From an uncultured Oxalobacteraceae bacterium (GTDB lineage: Bacteria; Pseudomonadota; Gammaproteobacteria; Burkholderiales; Burkholderiaceae), in contig CAMLFK010000011.1 in assembly GCA_946479255.1 (NCBI GenBank), forward strand, positions 1-45,106: a stretch of DNA of 45,106 nt, written 5' to 3'. Positions 16,254 to 25,049 of the stretch are shown piece by piece; the first letter of the stretch is position 1; the number at the start of each line of letters is the position of its first letter. Position numbers and translations under genes: made by a program. Below the pieces are notes generated by a model that saw only the letters and a program-made list of their open reading frames with translations, was not told the DNA's origin and ran no database searches.

Positions 16254-17195
16254 TCACCGCCTGTCGGTTGACTGTCGACCGTTGGCTGTGGTTCCGGATA
16301 CCTGCTCGTCCCGTACCAAGCCAACAATCACACCGCGCAGCCAGCGGTGCGCCGGATCTGCCTCCAGCCGTGGATGCCACATCAGCGATACAGTGACCTC
16401 CGGTGCGGCGAACGGCAGTTCAAAGGTGAACAAGCCATCGCGCAGGATGCCGGTCTGGCGTTCCGGAACGCTGGCCACCAGATCGGTGTCGCGAGCGAGC
16501 GCCAGCGCCGCGGCAAAATTTTCCACCACCGTCAAGGTCGGGCGTTGCAGGCCAAGCGCAAGCAAAGCCGCATCGACCGGGCCCTGATCCAAACCACGGC
16601 GCGATACGCCGATGTGCCGCGCCCCTGCATAGCGCTCGGGCGTCATGCGGCCCTTGCAGAAGCGATGGCCCTTGCGCACCACGCCGACGAAGCGGTCGCG
16701 AAACAGGCGCTGGGTTCTCACCTCCGGACTGGTCTCGCTGCCGATCACCCCGGTTTCCACATCCACGCTGCCGTCGCGCAGCAAAGCGCTTTCCCGGTCG
16801 CTCTTTTGCACGAAACATAGACGCACCCCGGGCGCTTGTGCGGCAATCCGCTCCAGCAGTCTCGCCCCGACGTTCTCGACGAAGCCCTCCCGGCATCGCA
16901 GGGTGAACGTCCTGGTCAGCGTGTCAAGCCTGAGCTGCTGGTCGGGAGAGAGCACGATTCTGGCTTCTTCGACCAGCCGTCCGACCTGCTCGCGCAGGGC
17001 CACCGCCCGCGGCGTCGGCACCAGCGCGCGGCCGGCCCGGACCAGCAAGGGATCGCCGGTCGTTGCGCGCAGGCGCGCCAGCGCGCGGCTCATTGCAGAG
17101 GGACTGAGCCGCAAGCGCCGGGCGGCGCCTGCCACGCTGCCTTCGGTCAGCACGGCATCGAGCGTGATCAATAGATTGAGATCGGGATTCGACAT
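16254..17195 (-). CDS. LysR-family transcriptional regulator
   Basis: A 313-residue LysR-type regulator. The N-terminal winged helix-turn-helix is clear (MSNPDLNLLITLDAVLTEG...GAARRLRLSPSAMSRALARLR, about residues 1-60), followed by the periplasmic-binding-protein-like effector domain. The start at 17195 is chosen because LysR proteins begin just before the NLL motif; an upstream in-frame ATG at 17273 would add 26 unlikely residues and run into the divergent promoter. It is divergently transcribed from an MFS exporter, the usual layout in which a LysR protein controls its neighbour in response to a ligand. Confidence 0.9.
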   Translation of the reverse strand: MSNPDLNLLITLDAVLTEGSVAGAARRLRLSPSAMSRALARLRATTGDPLLVRAGRALVPTPRAVALREQVGRLVEEARIVLSPDQQLRLDTLTRTFTLRCREGFVENVGARLLERIAAQAPGVRLCFVQKSDRESALLRDGSVDVETGVIGSETSPEVRTQRLFRDRFVGVVRKGHRFCKGRMTPERYAGARHIGVSRRGLDQGPVDAALLALGLQRPTLTVVENFAAALALARDTDLVASVPERQTGILRDGLFTFELPFAAPEVTVSLMWHPRLEADPAHRWLRGVIVGLVRDEQVSGTTANGRQSTDRR

Positions 17196-17332
17196 GCCGC
17201 GATTGTAGGGCATTTCCAACGAGACAAGGCGCCAGACGCAATGAATCAATGCAGACAGCGCGTCTTCCGCCATCCTTGCCGCGCGCGTACTGTGTAAAGC
17301 GCCATATCGCGCACTATCATCCGGAGCTTTCC

Positions 17333-18688
17333 TTGACGCCCATAACCGTTCCCCTCAGCCTGGCGGGCCGCCGCGGCGCACTCGCCTGCTTGTCGCTATG
17401 CGCCCTGCTGCCAGCTTTCGCCAGCAGCGCCGCCAGCCTTGCCTTGCCCACCCTGGGCACGGTTTTCGGCGCGCCCATGCGGCAATTGCAGTGGATTGTC
17501 CTGTCCTACCTGCTGGTCATGACGACGATGGTGGTCCTGGCCGGGCGCGTGGGCGACCTGATCGGACGGCGGCGCCTGTTGATGGCTGCCTTGATCGTCT
17601 TTGCCACCGGCTCGATGCTCTGCGCCCTCGCCTCTTCGCTGTGGCTATTGATTGCCGCGCGACTGGTGCAAGGCCTGGGCGCAGCCGGCATGCTGGCACT
17701 GATCCTGACCTTCGTCGGCGATGTGGTGCCAAAGGCAAGGACCGGCAGCGCCATGGGATTAATCGGCAGCATGACGGCGGTCGGCACGGCGCTGGGGCCC
17801 TCACTCGGCGGCCTGCTGATTGCCGAAGCAGGCTGGCCATCGATTTTCCAGGTCAATCTTCCTCTGGCCGCGCTCGCGCTGCTCATGGCATGGCGCTACC
17901 TGCCGGCCGACCGGCCGGGCACCCGCCAGCCTGGCTTCGACCACCTTGGCACCATCGTGTTCGCCGCCATACTTGGCAGCTTCGCGCTCGCGATGACGAT
18001 TCAAGACGGCAGGACTGCGCTTCTGTTGCTGGCGGCCTCAGGCCTGGGAGCCATCCTGTTCGTCCGGCTCGAAGCGCGCGCCCCCGAGCCACTGCTTCGC
18101 ATATCCTTGTTCCGCAAGAGCTCGCTTGGTGCAGGTTTCCTCATCACCACGCTGGTCTCGGCAGTCGTCATGGCCACGCTGGTGGTCGGCCCGTTCTACC
18201 TCTCGGGCGCGCTTTCGCTGACTGCCGCGCAGATCGGACTCATCATGGCAACCGGGCCGCTTGTTGCGGCATTCGCTGGAATGCCGGGTGGACGCCTGGT
18301 CGACCGGTTCGGTGCGCAAATTGTCACGATGGGAGGCCTCGCCACCATGGCCTGCGGAAGCTGCGGCCTGATGCTTCAGTCGAGCGTCACGGCATATGTG
18401 GGATCGCTTGCAATGACGACAGGCGGCTATGCCCTGGTGCAGGCCGCCACCAGTACCGCCGTCATGGCCGGCTTGCCAAATGAGGAGCGCGGCCTTGTAT
18501 CGGGCTTGCTTCAACTGTCGCGCAACCTCGGCCTGGTCACCGGCGCCTCGCTGATGGGTACGGTGTACGCCCTCGGTTCGGCGGCCCCGGGCGGACCCGC
18601 GGCCGGCATGCAGCTCACCTTCGCGTTTGCCAGCGCGCTCCTTGCGCTGGCGATGATCACCGCAATGTTGCAAGCTGCCTTAAGGTAG
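17333..18688 (+). CDS. MFS drug/solute exporter, DHA2-like
   Basis: An inner-membrane transporter of about 451 residues with many hydrophobic helices. Motif A is visible as GRVGDLIGRRRLL between TM2 and TM3, and a motif-C-like stretch (GSMTAVGTALGPSLGGLLI) follows in TM5, typical of H+-coupled exporters. Size and helix number suggest the EmrB/QacA (DHA2) group, but substrate cannot be told. I chose the TTG at 17333 because CCGGAG lies seven bases before it; the frame is open to an ATG at 17249, which would add 28 residues that do not look like a membrane protein N-terminus. It is divergent from the LysR gene, with a short shared regulatory region. Confidence 0.85.
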   Translation: MTPITVPLSLAGRRGALACLSLCALLPAFASSAASLALPTLGTVFGAPMRQLQWIVLSYLLVMTTMVVLAGRVGDLIGRRRLLMAALIVFATGSMLCALASSLWLLIAARLVQGLGAAGMLALILTFVGDVVPKARTGSAMGLIGSMTAVGTALGPSLGGLLIAEAGWPSIFQVNLPLAALALLMAWRYLPADRPGTRQPGFDHLGTIVFAAILGSFALAMTIQDGRTALLLLAASGLGAILFVRLEARAPEPLLRISLFRKSSLGAGFLITTLVSAVVMATLVVGPFYLSGALSLTAAQIGLIMATGPLVAAFAGMPGGRLVDRFGAQIVTMGGLATMACGSCGLMLQSSVTAYVGSLAMTTGGYALVQAATSTAVMAGLPNEERGLVSGLLQLSRNLGLVTGASLMGTVYALGSAAPGGPAAGMQLTFAFASALLALAMITAMLQAALR

Positions 18689-18714
18689 CTTCGCCGGTGA
18701 GCGGTACGCGCCGC

Positions 18715-18882
18715 TCAATCGCCGCCCGGACCATCGCCAGGCATGGTGTCCGCCATCAGCCGCAGCTCTTCTTCACTGAGTTCCTCCGCCGGTTCATCAT
18801 CCGGTGCTGTCGGCAATGCTTGCTTTGGGTCGGCAGGCTGCGCCTTTGCCTGGCCGGCCTGGTCAATCGGTTCTCGGTTCAT
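18715..18882 (-). CDS. small acidic protein, 55 residues, function unknown
   Basis: A short minus-strand frame starting ATG at 18882 with GGAGG five bases upstream, ending TGA at 18715. It is Ala/Pro/Asp/Glu rich, with no Cys and no TM helix. The central segment PAEELSEEELRLMADTMPG is the only ordered-looking part and would form an amphipathic helix. LSEEEL resembles the end of some RiPP leader peptides, but no core peptide or maturase is visible, so that idea is weak. It lies between the MFS exporter (converging) and the ybaL-like gene (diverging). The ribosome-binding sequence and the solitary position make it a plausible real gene. Confidence 0.6.
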   Translation of the reverse strand: MNREPIDQAGQAKAQPADPKQALPTAPDDEPAEELSEEELRLMADTMPGDGPGGD

Positions 18883-19067
18883 GATGGCCTCCAAACGGGT
18901 TTAGACAACAGAAAACTGTCCCCGGTTCGCTTGCTCAAGGCATGCAAAACGAGCTCATCCGCCTGCCCACATCGTCCTGATCGTTTAGTATCGAAGTAAT
19001 TCGACTCGCGTGGAGATCTCCCTATGCTGCAACACAGCTTTTGTAAACACAGGACGGGAATCCGCTG

Positions 19068-20759
19068 ATGGAACACAGCATTCCCCTGATCACGACTATC
19101 TCGGCGGCACTAGGCCTCGCCCTCTTGCTCGGCTTTGCCGCGGTACGCATGAAACTCCCCGCGCTGGTGGGTTATCTGCTCGCCGGTGTGCTGATCGGCC
19201 CCTTCACGCCCGGCTTCGTGGCCGATACCGGCATCGCCAGCGAACTGGCGGAAATCGGCGTGATGCTGCTGATGTTCGGCGTGGGCCTGCACTTTTCGAT
19301 CAAGGACCTGATGGAGGTGCGCAAGATCGCCGTGCCCGGTGCGGTGCTGCAGATCGCGGTGGCCACCGCGATGGGTGCCGGCGCGGCGCTCTGGTGGGGC
19401 TGGAACATCGGCGCGGCGCTGGTATTCGGCCTGGCGCTGTCGGTGGCCAGCACGGTGGTGCTGCTGCGGGCGCTCGAAGCGCGCGGCGTACTCGACTCCA
19501 TGAACGGCCGCATCGCAGTCGGCTGGCTGATCGTCGAGGACCTGGCCATGGTGCTGGTGCTGGTGCTGCTGCCGCCTTTGGCCGCCGCGCTGGGCGGCAC
19601 GGTGCCGGGCGGCGATGGCGGCGACCTGTGGAAAACCCTCGGCATCACGCTGCTCAAGGTCTCGGCCTTCATCGCCTTCATGCTGGTGGCGGGAAGGCGC
19701 CTGTTCCCGGCCCTGCTCTGGCAGATCGCCCGCACCGGTTCGCGCGAGCTGTTCACCCTGTGCGTGGTGGCGGCGGCGGTCAGCATTGCTTACGCCGCCG
19801 GCAAACTGTTCGGCGTGTCGTTCGCGCTGGGCGCCTTCTTCGCCGGCATGGTGATGCGCGAATCGGAGTTCGCCCACCGCGCCGCTGAAGAATCGCTGCC
19901 GCTGCGCGAAGCGTTCGCCGTGCTGTTCTTCGTCTCGGTCGGCATGCTGTTCGACCCGATGGTGCTGGTCAAGCAGCCTTTGGAGGTGTTGGTGGTGGTG
20001 GCGATCATCGTGTTCGGCAAATCGTTCGCCGCCGCGGCATTGGTGCTGGCCTTCCGCTATCCATTGAACACGGCGCTGACGGTCTCGGCCAGCCTGGCCC
20101 AGATCGGCGAGTTCTCCTTTATCCTGGCCGGCCTCGGCGTCACCCTTGGCCTGCTGCCGGAAGCAGGCCGCAGCCTGATCCTGGCCGGCGCGCTGATCTC
20201 GATCGCGATCAACCCGCTGGTGTTCGCCGGGGTTCAGCCTGTGATGAACTGGGTGCGTGGACATGCTTCCCTCAATCGCATGCTCGAACGGGCCGGCGAT
20301 CCGCTGGCCGAACTGCCGATGTCCACCGATGAAAAATACCTGGCCGGCCAGGTGGTTCTGGTGGGGTACGGCCGGGTGGGCCGGCGCATCGGCGAATGCA
20401 TGGAAGAGCGTGGCATCCCCTACGTCGTGGTCGAGCAGAACCGCGAGATGGTCGAACGGGCGCGTTCCGGCGGCACCGCGGCGGTGTACGGGGACGCGGC
20501 CGATCCGGCGGTACTGATCCAGGCGCACATCGCGCGCGCCGGCATGCTGGTGGTAGCCGCCCCGGACACCTTCGACGTGCGCAAGATGATCGAGACCGCC
20601 CGCACACTCAATCCCGCCATCGAGGTCGTGGTGCGCACGCATAACGAGGAAGCGGCCGGGCTGCTCGAACGCGAGGCATCCAAGGTCTTCATGGGCGAGG
20701 ACGAACTGGCCAAGGGCATGAGCCGGTATGTACTGGAGCGCTTCGGCAAGGGGCACTAG
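19068..20759 (+). CDS. CPA2-family cation:proton antiporter with RCK domain, YbaL-like
   Basis: A 563-residue inner-membrane protein. The N-terminal 390 residues form the Na+/H+-exchanger fold with about 12 helices (starting ITTISAALGLALLLGFAAV). The C-terminal part (about 425-545) is an RCK/TrkA-N domain with the nucleotide-binding GYGRVGRRIGE motif and a conserved acidic end to the second strand (VVVEQN). Length and order match the YbaL/KefB-type monovalent cation efflux family, which moves K+ against H+ and helps in pH or electrophile stress. No KefF/KefG-like ancillary gene is adjacent. The ATG at 19068 has GGACGGGA upstream. The K+ uptake genes nearby suggest a shared role in K+ balance. 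Confidence 0.9.
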   Translation: MEHSIPLITTISAALGLALLLGFAAVRMKLPALVGYLLAGVLIGPFTPGFVADTGIASELAEIGVMLLMFGVGLHFSIKDLMEVRKIAVPGAVLQIAVATAMGAGAALWWGWNIGAALVFGLALSVASTVVLLRALEARGVLDSMNGRIAVGWLIVEDLAMVLVLVLLPPLAAALGGTVPGGDGGDLWKTLGITLLKVSAFIAFMLVAGRRLFPALLWQIARTGSRELFTLCVVAAAVSIAYAAGKLFGVSFALGAFFAGMVMRESEFAHRAAEESLPLREAFAVLFFVSVGMLFDPMVLVKQPLEVLVVVAIIVFGKSFAAAALVLAFRYPLNTALTVSASLAQIGEFSFILAGLGVTLGLLPEAGRSLILAGALISIAINPLVFAGVQPVMNWVRGHASLNRMLERAGDPLAELPMSTDEKYLAGQVVLVGYGRVGRRIGECMEERGIPYVVVEQNREMVERARSGGTAAVYGDAADPAVLIQAHIARAGMLVVAAPDTFDVRKMIETARTLNPAIEVVVRTHNEEAAGLLEREASKVFMGEDELAKGMSRYVLERFGKGH

Positions 20760-20768
20760 CGCGCGCGA

Positions 20769-21380
20769 TCAGGCCGCGCTGTCCTCTTCGCTTTTGTGCC
20801 TTACCAGCCGATACAGGTAGATCGCGGCAATCACGCCGAAGACCGCTTTCGATACCGGATCGACGTAATTGGCCACCGCCTTGAAGTTCTGCTCCAGCAG
20901 ATATCCCGCGCCCACCAGCAGCGCGGTCCAGGCCAGCGAGCCCAGGGTCGAATAGGCGAGAAATGGCAGCGTGCGCATTCTAGCGATACCGGCGGGGACC
21001 GAGATCAGCGTGCGCACGGCCGGAATCAGGCGCCCGAACAGCACCGCCTTTTCGCCATGCCGCTTGAAGGTATCGGCCGCGCGGTCCACCTGGCGTGCCG
21101 AAAGGGTCAGCCAGCGCCCATGCTCGCAGGCGAACTTCTTCAAGCCCTTCTGGCCCAGCTTGCGGCCCGCGAAATACCACGGCAGCGCCCCGGCCACCGA
21201 TCCCGCGGTCCCCGCAATGAGCACGCCGATGACGTGCAGCTTGCCCGATGCCGCCACATAGCCCGCGAAGGGCATGATCATCTCGGACGGAATGGGCGGG
21301 AAGATATTCTCAAGCGCCATCAGGAAGAAGATGCCGACATAGCCGGACCGGGCGATCAGGTCGACGATGAAACTGAACAT
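20769..21380 (-). CDS. DedA-family membrane protein
   Basis: A 203-residue integral membrane protein of the DedA/SNARE-associated (VTT) family. The family motif region is visible: the N-terminal helix ending in the acidic ENIFPPIPSEMIMPFAG (about 25-41), and the central FAGRKLG...GRLIPAVRTLISVPAG (about residues 70-130), with the FxGRxxPxxR-type signature. Family members flip or scavenge undecaprenyl phosphate and phosphatidylethanolamine and support membrane homeostasis; which of these applies is unknown. It is 78 nt downstream of ktrB on the same strand and ends convergently with the antiporter gene. Confidence 0.9.
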   Translation of the reverse strand: MFSFIVDLIARSGYVGIFFLMALENIFPPIPSEMIMPFAGYVAASGKLHVIGVLIAGTAGSVAGALPWYFAGRKLGQKGLKKFACEHGRWLTLSARQVDRAADTFKRHGEKAVLFGRLIPAVRTLISVPAGIARMRTLPFLAYSTLGSLAWTALLVGAGYLLEQNFKAVANYVDPVSKAVFGVIAAIYLYRLVRHKSEEDSAA

Positions 21381-21458
21381 AAGCCGCTTTCATTTGCTGT
21401 TGTGCCCGCAATCTTATTTGGTTTGCAGGATTGCGGGCGCAGCACTGGCTCTGCCCGG

Positions 21459-22817
21459 TCAGCCGACCGTGATCTTCGCCGAGGGATACTGGATCAGCGC
21501 GCGGCGGCGGTTTGCCAGCGTGAAGGCCAGGGTCAGCGGGCCAACCCGGCCGATCAGCATCAGCACGATCACAATCCACTGGCCGGCGGTGGACAGGCGC
21601 GGCGTCAGGCCGCGCGACAAGCCCACCGTGCCGAAGGCCGACACCGCCTCGAACGCGATATCCATGAACAGCGCCTTTTCGGTGATCGTCAGGAGGAACA
21701 GCCCGGTGACGACGAAGAACATCGAGATGATCGCAATCGACATGGCCTTGAGCACCAGGCTCGAATCAAGGCTGCGGCCGAACAGCACCGGCTTTTCTTC
21801 CGAACGCAAAAACGCGCGGGTGGCCGCCAGCATGACGATGAAGGTCGACAGCTTGATGCCGCTGGCGGTCGACCCGCTGCCGCCGCCGACGAACATCAGG
21901 CCCATGATCATGAAGGCGGTGGCAGGCAACAGCGCACCGACGTCGATCGTGTTGAAGCCCGCCGAACGGGGCGCCACGGCAAGGAACCAGGCCGCCCACA
22001 GGCGGTCGCCCATTTCCGGCAGAGCGGCCAGTGTGGCGGGATTGCCGTATTCGATCGCCAGTACCAGCAGCATGGCGATGCTGTTCATGACCAGGGTCCC
22101 GATCAGCATGATCTTGGTGTGCAGGGCATAGTCGCGAAAGCGCCGCTTCCTGATCAGGTCCGCGATGACGATGAAGCCGATGCCGCCGCTGATGAACAGC
22201 ACCGTGATGACGCTGTTGACCAGCGGGTTGGCCACATAGCCGATCAGGCCATCGGCGTGCAGCGCCATGCCCGCATTGTTAAACGCCGACACCGCGTGAA
22301 AGAAGCTGTGATACAGGCCATCGCTCCAGCCCATGATTGGCACCCAGTGCACGGCCAGCAGCGCCGTGCCGAGCGCCTCCATCAGAAAGGTAAAGCCGAA
22401 CATGGCGCGCAGCAGCCCATGCAGATTGCCCTGCCCCGGCTCGTTGAGCGCCTCGCACAAGGCCGCGCGGTGCTGCATGCTCATGCGGTCGCGCGCCAGG
22501 TAGATCACGAACACGCCGAAGGTCATCAGGCCCAGCCCGCCCAGCTGCATCAGCACGATCAGCACCCACTGGCCGAACAGCGTGAAGTGGGTGCCGATGT
22601 CGACTACCGCCAGCCCGGTCACGGTGGCGGTCGAGACAGACATGAAAATCGCCTGCTGCCAGCTGGTCGGCTGCGTACTGGCGATCGGCACCTTGAGCAG
22701 CACCGCGCCGAGCATCGACAGTGCGATGAACGATATCAGCAGCGCCTGCGGCGGGCGCAGGCGAAACAGGCTGCTCTCGACCTGGTTGACCAGCGCGTCG
22801 GTCGGGCTCTGCCTCAT
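21459..22817 (-). CDS. ktrB: potassium uptake channel subunit, TrkH/KtrB family
   Basis: A 452-residue K+ translocating membrane subunit. The four pore repeats with selectivity-filter glycines can be seen: SVSTATVTGLAVVD, AVSAFNNAGMAL, APRSAGFNTID and EAVSAFGTVGLSRG. A soluble nucleotide-binding partner gates it, and that partner gene (ktrA) lies 10 nt upstream in the same operon. KtrB-type channels are often Na+-coupled, and the short length fits KtrB better than TrkH. The start at 22817 gives a short cytoplasmic N-terminus before TM1 (LLISFIALSMLGAVLL). Confidence 0.92.
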   Translation of the reverse strand: MRQSPTDALVNQVESSLFRLRPPQALLISFIALSMLGAVLLKVPIASTQPTSWQQAIFMSVSTATVTGLAVVDIGTHFTLFGQWVLIVLMQLGGLGLMTFGVFVIYLARDRMSMQHRAALCEALNEPGQGNLHGLLRAMFGFTFLMEALGTALLAVHWVPIMGWSDGLYHSFFHAVSAFNNAGMALHADGLIGYVANPLVNSVITVLFISGGIGFIVIADLIRKRRFRDYALHTKIMLIGTLVMNSIAMLLVLAIEYGNPATLAALPEMGDRLWAAWFLAVAPRSAGFNTIDVGALLPATAFMIMGLMFVGGGSGSTASGIKLSTFIVMLAATRAFLRSEEKPVLFGRSLDSSLVLKAMSIAIISMFFVVTGLFLLTITEKALFMDIAFEAVSAFGTVGLSRGLTPRLSTAGQWIVIVLMLIGRVGPLTLAFTLANRRRALIQYPSAKITVG

Positions 22818-22827
22818 AGGTGGCGGC

Positions 22828-23478
22828 TCATAAGTACTTGGAGATGCGGCGCAGATTACCGAGCTTACCGAGCAGGATGATCTGGTCGCCGATTTCGAAG
22901 CGGTAGGCGCCGTTACTGCTGGTGAAGGTCAGCGCGCCATGCTTGATCAGCACGCACTCCACCCCGTTCTCTTCCAGGTGCAGCGCGTCGATCCGCTTGC
23001 CGGCCAGCCGCTCCGAGGCGCGTACCTCGGCGATGAACTTGTCGTCGCCCAGGCTGATGTAGTCCAGCACCTCCGGATAGATCAGCGTGCGCGCCACCCG
23101 CAGGCCCATCTCGTATTCCGGATGGACGATGTGATCGGCGCCGAGCTTCTCCAGGATCTTGTGGTGGTTGTGGTTGAGCGCCTTGGCCCAGACCTTCGGC
23201 TTGGGCATGCCCTTGACCACCAGGGTGGTCAGGATGTTGGCTTCAATGTCCTCGCCGATCGCCACCACCACCACGTCCGATTCCGGCACGCCCAACTCGA
23301 TCAGCACGCGTTCGTCGCGCGCATCGGCGGTGACGGCCTGCGCCAGCTGGTCGGCCAGCGCATTGGTACGGTTGGCGTTCGAATCGATGCCCAGCACATC
23401 GTGGCCCAGGCGGGTGAGTTCGAGGGCCACGGTGGAACCGAACGCTCCCAAGCCGATAACGGTGATGTTTGTCTTCAT
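22828..23478 (-). CDS. ktrA: potassium uptake regulatory subunit, RCK domain
   Basis: A 216-residue cytoplasmic protein with an RCK_N Rossmann fold (TVIGLGAFGSTVALEL near residues 5-20, then the acidic strand end GIDS) and an RCK_C domain after about residue 135. Octameric KtrA rings bind ATP/ADP and gate KtrB. The start at 23478 is chosen because MKTNITVIGLG begins directly with the Rossmann strand; an upstream ATG at 23532 would add 18 residues of unlikely sequence. It is the first gene of ktrA-ktrB, possibly with dedA. Confidence 0.92.
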   Translation of the reverse strand: MKTNITVIGLGAFGSTVALELTRLGHDVLGIDSNANRTNALADQLAQAVTADARDERVLIELGVPESDVVVVAIGEDIEANILTTLVVKGMPKPKVWAKALNHNHHKILEKLGADHIVHPEYEMGLRVARTLIYPEVLDYISLGDDKFIAEVRASERLAGKRIDALHLEENGVECVLIKHGALTFTSSNGAYRFEIGDQIILLGKLGNLRRISKYL

Positions 23479-23725
23479 GAATCCTGGATGGTGTTGCCGC
23501 GCACCGGCATGGTGCGCGTATCGGACCGGCAAGAATAAGCGGAAAGTGACGGCTTGGCAATTTCATGCCGCATATTTCGAGACAGAATTTGTGCCTGCAT
23601 CGCTCGCTTCGCAGGCCTCATCGAGAGCATTTCACCAACCCGCATTACATTATTCAACAAAGGCGGCCGGCTTTTGTTGTAGCGATGTATCATCATTTTT
23701 TCTCTTCACCGATCACGACAAAGCC

Positions 23726-25048
23726 ATGACCCAATATGTACGCTGCGCTCTCGGCCTCCTGATCACCGGCGCACTTTCCGCATGCGGCACCGCACCGCGC
23801 GGCGCTGCCGAGCTGCCCCTCTACACCGGCCCCGTGCTCGACTCCTACCAGCTGGTGGTGGCCAATCCCGAAAGCCAGCAGGTATTTACGGGCCAGGCTT
23901 TAAGCGTTCCCAAGCCGCCCGGCAGCAACATGACGGACCAGGCCGTGAGCGCCGAAGCGGCCACCAAGGACGCGCCGAACGACGCCGTCACGCTGCGCTG
24001 GAAAGACATCTGGTACGCCGGCCTGCGCGTCGAAGGCGGCAAAGCGCTCGACCTGACGCCCTACCTGGACAAGGGCACGCTGGAGTTCGACCTCAGGGTC
24101 AATGAACTGGCCAAGGGTGGCCTGACATTCAAGGTCGACTGCGGCAAGGATTGCGAGCGCAAGGTCTCCCACGTGGTGCAGGCGCGCGAGGCGGCCGGAA
24201 AAGGCTGGCGGCACCTGTCCTATTCGATGAAGTGTTTTGTGCGCGACGGCGACAACTTCAGCGCCGTCACCAAACCGTTCGCGGTCGATGGCACCGGCAA
24301 CGGCGACATCAGCATCGCCAACATCGTCATGAACAAGACCGGCACGCCGAACACCTCCTGCCCGGACTACAAGACGGTGTCGGTCACCCCTGGCAAGCTG
24401 GACGAATCCTGGTCGATCGACTGGTGGCTGCCGCGCCATCAGGCCAAGCTGGACGAGGTCAAGGCCATGAAGGCCAGGGGCGTCTCCCCCGAAATGATCT
24501 TCATCGGCGACTCCATCACCAACGGCTGGGAAAAGAATGGCGCGAAGGTATGGACCGCCAACTACCGCCAGTACAACGCGCTCAACCTGGGCTTCTCGGG
24601 AGACCGCACCGAAAACGTCCTGTGGCGCCTGCAACATGGCGCCGTCGACGGCATCGCGCCGAAGCTCGCGGTGCTCATGTTCGGCACCAATAACACTGGC
24701 CATCGGTTGGAAGACCCGGCCACCACCACGGCCGGCATCGCGCGCAATATCGAGGAACTTCAAAAGCGCCTGCCCAACACCAAGATCCTGCTGCTGGCGA
24801 TCTTCCCGCGCGACGAGACCCCAAGCGGCGCGCTGCGCCAGATTAACGCCAAGGTCAATACCATGCTGGCCAAGCTGGCCGACAAGCGCAAGGTCTACTT
24901 CCTCGACATCAATCGGGCCTTCCTGACGGCCGACGGCACCCTGTCCAAAGAGATCATGCCCGACCTGCTGCACCCGAACGAGAAGGGCTACCAGCTGTGG
25001 TCCGATGCAATGCGTCCCGAACTTACCCGCCTGCTGGAGCAGAAATAA
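23726..25048 (+). CDS. lipoprotein SGNH esterase with N-terminal ExoP-like domain
   Basis: A 440-residue lipoprotein (signal peptide with lipobox LSAC, Cys near residue 20). Residues about 30-220 form a beta-sandwich resembling the ExoP galactose-binding-like domain seen at the end of some GH3 exo-glucosidases (LVVANPESQQVFTGQALSVP). Residues about 250-440 are an SGNH hydrolase: FIGDSITNGW (block I, Ser nucleophile), NLGFSGDRTENVLWRL (block II), MFGTNN (block III) and DLLHPNEKGY (block V, Asp/His). It lies 1 nt before the GH74 gene in the same operon. I infer a carbohydrate acetylesterase that removes acetyl groups from xyloglucan galactose, comparable in role to the SGNH esterases of other xyloglucan loci. 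Confidence 0.85.
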   Translation: MTQYVRCALGLLITGALSACGTAPRGAAELPLYTGPVLDSYQLVVANPESQQVFTGQALSVPKPPGSNMTDQAVSAEAATKDAPNDAVTLRWKDIWYAGLRVEGGKALDLTPYLDKGTLEFDLRVNELAKGGLTFKVDCGKDCERKVSHVVQAREAAGKGWRHLSYSMKCFVRDGDNFSAVTKPFAVDGTGNGDISIANIVMNKTGTPNTSCPDYKTVSVTPGKLDESWSIDWWLPRHQAKLDEVKAMKARGVSPEMIFIGDSITNGWEKNGAKVWTANYRQYNALNLGFSGDRTENVLWRLQHGAVDGIAPKLAVLMFGTNNTGHRLEDPATTTAGIARNIEELQKRLPNTKILLLAIFPRDETPSGALRQINAKVNTMLAKLADKRKVYFLDINRAFLTADGTLSKEIMPDLLHPNEKGYQLWSDAMRPELTRLLEQK

Positions 25049-25049
25049 G

